From positions 5,084,001-5,148,000 of the forward strand of contig NZ_AP024702.1 in the NCBI RefSeq assembly GCF_037076345.1: a stretch of DNA of 64,000 nucleotides, read 5' to 3'. Shown one piece after another: positions 60,489-64,000 of the stretch. A program made the position numbers and the translations under genes. Each line of letters opens with the position of its first letter. Position 1 is the first letter of the stretch. The notes under the pieces were generated by a model. That model did no database searches and was not told the DNA's origin. It saw nothing but the letters and a program-made list of their open reading frames with translations. The stretch is from Haloferula helveola (lineage in GTDB: Bacteria > Verrucomicrobiota > Verrucomicrobiia > Verrucomicrobiales > Akkermansiaceae).

Positions 60489-61037
60489 ATGCCTGACGCC
60501 CAGATCCAACTCGAGGGAACCCTTCTCCTCGCGACTCCCGCGCTCCGCGACGGGATCTTCGACCGTTCGGTGATTCTGCTGGCGGATCATTCCGCCAAGG
60601 AGGGGGCGTTCGGGCTGATTCTCAATCACCCGACCGGGCACGAGGTCGGTCACTTCCTCAAGCAGGAGGAGTTTTCAGCGCTTGAGAGGATTCCGGTGCA
60701 TATCGGCGGACCGGTGTCGCCCGAGCAGCTCACCTTCTCCGCCTTCTGGTGGAATCCCCACGACGGTCTGCATTGCCAGGTTCGCCTGCCGGCGGAGGAA
60801 GCCATCCAGCGGACCAAGCAGCCGGGCGTGCTCGTTCGGGCCTTCATCGGCTACTCGGGTTGGAGTGCCGGACAACTCGAACAGGAGCTCCGGCGGGATT
60901 CATGGATCACCGCCAAGCCCAACCCGGAACTGCTGGGCAAGGCGCACGACCAAGGGCTGTGGAGTGAATTGCTGCGCTCGATGTCACCCTATCACCACAT
61001 CCTTTCCGAGGCACCGGGTGACCCGGGGCTGAATTGA
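60489..61037 (+). CDS. YqgE/AlgH family protein
   Basis: A 182-residue protein of the YqgE/AlgH family. L-L-A-T-P-A-L, F-D-R-S-V-I-L-L-A-D-H and G-L-I-L-N-H-P are family blocks at residues ~12-50, with GGPV near 75 and GYSGWSAGQLEQEL near 135. Function is not established; AlgH influences alginate and stress genes in Pseudomonas. The giant in-frame ORF extending upstream on this strand is antisense to obgE and MATE and is rejected. It ends exactly where yraN ends. Confidence 0.9.
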   Translation: MPDAQIQLEGTLLLATPALRDGIFDRSVILLADHSAKEGAFGLILNHPTGHEVGHFLKQEEFSALERIPVHIGGPVSPEQLTFSAFWWNPHDGLHCQVRLPAEEAIQRTKQPGVLVRAFIGYSGWSAGQLEQELRRDSWITAKPNPELLGKAHDQGLWSELLRSMSPYHHILSEAPGDPGLN

Positions 61038-61481
61038 TCAGGAGAACGCGTTCTCGACCCGGTGGACTCCGGGTGCTTGGCCCTCGGTGAGGATCACTTC
61101 GATCACGTCGAACCTCCATGGGATCTCGCGGGATCCGAGCAGACGGAGCCACTCGTTGGCGCCTCGCCGGATGAGCTTCTGCTTTTCGAGGTTCACCGCG
61201 TCGAGGGGACGCCCGAATCCGGAAGAAGTTCGGGTTTTGACCTCCACGAAGAGCAGCAAGCTCCCGGACCGGGCGACGATGTCGACTTCTCCTCCCTGTG
61301 GAGCACGGAAGTTTCGGTAGAGAATCTTCGCGCCGTTTGCTCGAAGCCATTGTCGGGCGATCCGCTCGCCAAGCACGCCCACCTCGGCCGAAGAGATTCG
61401 CTCGCCTTTTGCGGTCGTCAGGCGACAGGGCCCGTTGAGCAGACGGCTGAATCGTCGGACGAGGAAAGAAGCGGGCCGCAC
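61038..61481 (-). CDS. YraN family (UPF0102) endonuclease-like protein
   Basis: A 147-residue protein of the YraN family, a PD-(D/E)XK-like nuclease fold. It has GERIARQWLRANGAKILYRNFR, the catalytic-type segment GGEVDIVARSGSLLLFVEVKTR (D and E-x-K) and WRFDVIEVIL. The family is usually encoded next to rnhB, as here, and is proposed to act in DNA handling. It converges with yqgE with zero spacing. Confidence 0.88.
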   Translation of the reverse strand: MRPASFLVRRFSRLLNGPCRLTTAKGERISSAEVGVLGERIARQWLRANGAKILYRNFRAPQGGEVDIVARSGSLLLFVEVKTRTSSGFGRPLDAVNLEKQKLIRRGANEWLRLLGSREIPWRFDVIEVILTEGQAPGVHRVENAFS

Positions 61482-61512
61482 GATCCCGACTCTCGAAGTT
61501 CGGCGCTTCGCC

Positions 61513-62151
61513 TCAAGCGCATTCGGTGTCGTCAGGTCCGGACCAGAGCTCCAATTGGCTCACGGGCTGGAACGATCTCCGGTGGATGGGGCACGGCCCG
61601 TGACGACGGAGTGCCTCAAGGTGCGCCTTGGTGCCGTAGCCCTTGTGGCGGTCGAAGCCGTAATGAGGGAATTCGAGGGCATGCTTTCTCATTCGACGGT
61701 CACGAGCGACCTTCGCGATCACGCTCGCCGCAGCAATCGACAGAGATTTGCCGTCGCCCTTCACCACTCCGTCGTGGGGCATCGGGAATCCGGGCACCGC
61801 CAACCCGTCGATGAGGCAGTGGTCTATCCGCGTGCCAAGTCCCAGTGCCGCGCGGGCCATCGCGGCGTGCGTGGCGCGCAGGATGTTGATCGAATCGATC
61901 TCGTCCGGCTCCGCGAAGGCAAGCGACCAGCGGACGTCGGGATCGGCAGTCAGAATCTCGAAGATCGACTCGCGCCGCTTCTCGCTGAGGCGCTTGGAGT
62001 CATCGAGCCCGACACAAGTGAAGCCTGACGGCAAAATCACGGCGGCAGCCGAAACCGGGCCGGCGAGTGGTCCCCTTCCCGCTTCGTCGATTCCGGCGAC
62101 CGTCTTCAGGCCGCGCGACCAGCAGGTGGCTTCAAGCGAGAAGTCGGGCAC
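61513..62151 (-). CDS. rnhB: Ribonuclease HII
   Basis: Cleaves RNA in RNA-DNA hybrids, removing misincorporated ribonucleotides. The 212-residue protein has the catalytic Asp22-Glu23 in GIDEAGRGPLAGPV, the DSKRLSEKRR block, and YGFDRHKGYGTKAHLEAL. It precedes yraN by about 30 bp and follows the CAP-domain lipoprotein gene after 6 bp, likely one operon. Confidence 0.95.
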   Translation of the reverse strand: MPDFSLEATCWSRGLKTVAGIDEAGRGPLAGPVSAAAVILPSGFTCVGLDDSKRLSEKRRESIFEILTADPDVRWSLAFAEPDEIDSINILRATHAAMARAALGLGTRIDHCLIDGLAVPGFPMPHDGVVKGDGKSLSIAAASVIAKVARDRRMRKHALEFPHYGFDRHKGYGTKAHLEALRRHGPCPIHRRSFQPVSQLELWSGPDDTECA

Positions 62152-62157
62152 GCAGCA

Positions 62158-62754
62158 TCAAAACCCGCCGAGATGCTCCCGGAAAGCCATCTTTGTCGGA
62201 GCCGAGAGACCTTTCGTCGCAAAGATCTGGGTCGCATAGACCATCCCGTCTGCGGCGACGTAGACGCCGAGTCCGGAAGTGTGCCACTTCTGCTTCAGAT
62301 TGAAGCGGTGGCCTTTCGATCCGGTCCACGCACTGGTGAGCTGGCTGGCGATGTCTCCTTGGATGACTCCGCCGGCGACATTCTCGGCGACCGATCCCAT
62401 CCCGTAGGTGCGCTGTGCGACCATGGTCCGCTGTTCAAAGCCGTAGTGGCTGATGTTCTGCGAGCCGACCGAGAACTTGCCGCGATTTCGGGCCATGAAC
62501 TCGCAGTGCTCCTGAGCCATCCGATCGAGACCGGAGTGACGTTGGAGCGGTTCACGGCCGATCGAACGCCGGTAGGCATTGATCGAGGCATCCAGTTTGC
62601 GGACAACTGCGGATTGCGAGATCGACTTGGATGGCGTCGAGTGGCTGGCCGTGGCCGACATCGGCACACGGGTGGTGTCGAGGCTCGAGGAGCAGGATGC
62701 CAGAAGGAGCATGCCCCCCAAACCGACCCATGGAAGCAGGCTGGTTGTTTTCAT
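62158..62754 (-). CDS. CAP-domain (SCP-like) lipoprotein
   Basis: A 198-residue lipoprotein with signal ending LLLASC (Cys21). A CAP domain follows (~55-198): SINAYRRSIGREPL, GLDRMAQEHCEFMARNRG, SVAENVAGG and the AWTGSKGHRFNL block with the conserved His. Cysteine-rich secretory-protein/CAP domains are common extracellular modules; no activity is assigned. It heads the cap-rnhB-yraN gene set. Confidence 0.85.
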   Translation of the reverse strand: MKTTSLLPWVGLGGMLLLASCSSSLDTTRVPMSATASHSTPSKSISQSAVVRKLDASINAYRRSIGREPLQRHSGLDRMAQEHCEFMARNRGKFSVGSQNISHYGFEQRTMVAQRTYGMGSVAENVAGGVIQGDIASQLTSAWTGSKGHRFNLKQKWHTSGLGVYVAADGMVYATQIFATKGLSAPTKMAFREHLGGF

Positions 62755-62785
62755 GTGGGTGTGGGACGGGGGTGTGAGCGGGCCC

Positions 62786-62813
62786 CATATACTCCAATCG
62801 ATGGAAAAGTAAA
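62786..62813 (-). promoter_or_regulatory. Candidate promoter upstream of the CAP lipoprotein
   Basis: On the minus strand a TTTACT hexamer (62808-62813) and a TATATG hexamer (62786-62791) are separated by 16 bp and precede the ATG at 62754 by about 31 bp. An AT-rich palindrome-like stretch (62813-62830) lies just upstream. Such AT-richness is rare in this GC-rich window. Assignment by eye only. Confidence 0.3.
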
Positions 62814-62868
62814 CGAATTTTAAAAATTCGAATTCTTTTACAAAATACGTATTTCCCCCACTAACGGC

Positions 62869-63258
62869 TCAAAGTGAGGCAGTCATCGCCACCGCATTTG
62901 CCGCCGCATAGGACTTGGCATGCGTCAGACTGATCAGGACTTCGACAATCCCCTGGCTCTCGGCGAAACGCTTGCCGGCACCGCTGAGGACCAGCTGGGG
63001 AGCCCCGGATGAGCGGCGCCGGACTTCCATGTCCAGCCACTCCAGATCCTTGCCGATTCCGGTTCCGAAGGCCTTGGCAACCGCCTCCTTGGCGGAAAAG
63101 CGGGCGGCGTAGTGGAGTCCGGGGCGGCTCTGGGCGTCGCAATACTCCCTCTCCGTCCGGGTGAATACCTTCTCCGCGAATTTGCCGCCGTAGCCTTCGA
63201 GCAGGCGTTCGATGCGCTCGACCTCGATCACATCGATTCCGATCCCGAAAATGCTCAT
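62869..63258 (-). CDS. acpS: Holo-[acyl-carrier-protein] synthase
   Basis: Transfers 4'-phosphopantetheine from CoA to ACP. The 129-residue protein has GIGIDVIEVERI with Asp9 and FSAKEAVAKAFGTG with Glu58, the two metal-binding acidic residues, plus SLTHAKSYAAA near the end. The ATG overlaps the pdxJ stop (ATGA), so it is translationally coupled to pdxJ as in many bacteria. Confidence 0.95.
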   Translation of the reverse strand: MSIFGIGIDVIEVERIERLLEGYGGKFAEKVFTRTEREYCDAQSRPGLHYAARFSAKEAVAKAFGTGIGKDLEWLDMEVRRRSSGAPQLVLSGAGKRFAESQGIVEVLISLTHAKSYAAANAVAMTASL

Positions 63259-64000
63259 TGCGGATAGGCTCCCATCGCGGTCTTCATCTCCCGAACCGCG
63301 GTCGGTAGCCCGACCCGCATCGCCCGCGCCACGACGGAGTGGCCGATGTTCAATTCGGTCAGGTAAGGCACGGGGAACAACTCCGGCAGATTGTCGTAGT
63401 TGATGCCATGGCCGGCATTGACTTGGAGGTCCATGCCGGCGCCCGCCCTTGCCGCATCGACGAGACGCTCGACCTCCATGCTGCGGTCGGCTGTCGAAGC
63501 ATTGGCAAAGCAACCGGTGTGAAGCTCGACCATCTGGCCACCAGCTTCCGCCGATGCCTCGACCTGCGCCGCGTCCGGGTCGATGAAAAGCGAAACCTTG
63601 ATTCCGGTCTCCCTGAGTGCGGCAACGCACCGTTTCACCTCATCGAGGCGACCGGCCACATCAAGCCCGCCCTCGGTCGTCACCTCTTCCCGGGTCTCCG
63701 GGACCAAGCAGACGAAGTCCGGGCGCACCTTCAGGGCCAGAGCCAGCATCTCCTCGGTGACTCCCATCTCGAGGTTGAGGGGAAGGCCGCAGCGTTCGCG
63801 GATCTCGAATGCATCCCGATCCTGCATGTGGCGACGGTCGCCGCGAACGTGGATCGTGATCGAGTCCGCACCTCCCTTGGCGGCATCCAGCGCCGCGGTC
63901 AGTGGCGACGGTTCCGCATTCGGCGAATCCGGCAGCAGTGCGTAGCGAGCCTGCCGCAGCGTCGCGACATGGTCGACATTGACTCCCAACAGCAGGCTCA
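63255..64000 (-). CDS. pdxJ: Pyridoxine 5'-phosphate synthase (start outside window)
   Basis: Condenses 1-deoxyxylulose 5-phosphate with 3-amino-2-oxopropyl phosphate to pyridoxine phosphate (DXP-dependent B6 pathway). Visible blocks are LGVNVDHVATLRQAR, ADSITIHVRGDRRH, LNLEMG, CLVPETREEVTTEGG, VSLFIDPD, VELHTG and NAGHGINYDNL, all PdxJ. The frame is open to position 64000; the reading S-L-L-L-G just after an expected ATG at 64001 indicates the true start lies one base beyond the right edge. An internal TTG at 63989 is less likely. Confidence 0.95.
   Translation of the reverse strand, partial: SLLLGVNVDHVATLRQARYALLPDSPNAEPSPLTAALDAAKGGADSITIHVRGDRRHMQDRDAFEIRERCGLPLNLEMGVTEEMLALALKVRPDFVCLVPETREEVTTEGGLDVAGRLDEVKRCVAALRETGIKVSLFIDPDAAQVEASAEAGGQMVELHTGCFANASTADRSMEVERLVDAARAGAGMDLQVNAGHGINYDNLPELFPVPYLTELNIGHSVVARAMRVGLPTAVREMKTAMGAYPQ

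Noticed and set aside
1..64000. CRISPR arrays, rRNA and insertion sequences with transposase
   Set aside because: No direct-repeat/spacer pattern, rRNA motif or transposase frame was seen in either strand.

Overview
The window is GC-rich (roughly 60-65 % by eye) chromosomal DNA of a Gram-negative, respiring, lipid-A-making bacterium. LpxI, an outer-membrane-type lipoprotein set, a Nuo-type complex I and AlgH/YqgE point to a diderm. The GYF_2/DUF2752 cluster, an SHD1-type lipoprotein, TPM-like proteins, a eukaryote-type HisA and the style of intergenic repeats suggest Verrucomicrobiota (Verrucomicrobiales-like). That placement is inference from gene content; no rRNA is present to fix it.

Layout. 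0-5.4 kb: a cut-off secreted protein, an ABC ATPase, and divergent sucA-sucB (2-oxoglutarate dehydrogenase E1/E2). 5.4-9.8 kb: small membrane protein, HisA, CorA-like and MtfA-like proteins, two GYF_2 membrane proteins and DUF2752. 9.8-16.4 kb: ribE with an Na+/H+ antiporter, a thioredoxin-like lipoprotein, trxB, a repeat-rich spacer, tRNA-Leu(CAA), lpxI and a secreted propeller-like protein. 16.4-21.2 kb: an accessory islet with a 3' remnant of a group II intron, a HEPN-domain protein, a small Cys-rich ORF, a secretin-domain ORF without its own start, a membrane-anchored TIR protein and a small lipoprotein. 21.2-28.9 kb: secreted protein, alpha/beta hydrolase, REP-like repeat, gltB, efp with terminator. 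29.0-38.4 kb: nuoGHIJKLMN. 38.4-49.1 kb: glpK, trpD, Na+-solute symporter, peroxiredoxin-like protein, moeB-rhodanese, a paired active/pseudo HtrA, a methyltransferase and a TPM-like pair. 49.4-57.1 kb: rpsP, prfA, an Aas-like synthetase, secreted/thioredoxin-like proteins, gatC-gatA, SRPBCC protein. 57.1-64 kb: a membrane GGCT protein overlapping obgE, MATE transporter, yqgE, yraN, rnhB, CAP lipoprotein, acpS and pdxJ.

Most of the window is housekeeping: TCA cycle E1/E2, glutamate synthesis, complex I, translation factors and cofactor enzymes. The unusual material is the 16.4-21.2 kb islet and several proteins whose family hallmark is missing or rearranged: SucB with two lipoyl domains and no visible subunit-binding domain, an HtrA-like protein with no catalytic triad and an internal PDZ, thioredoxin folds without CxxC, an EF-P with an atypical loop tip, and an Aas-like enzyme without the acyltransferase HX4D motif.
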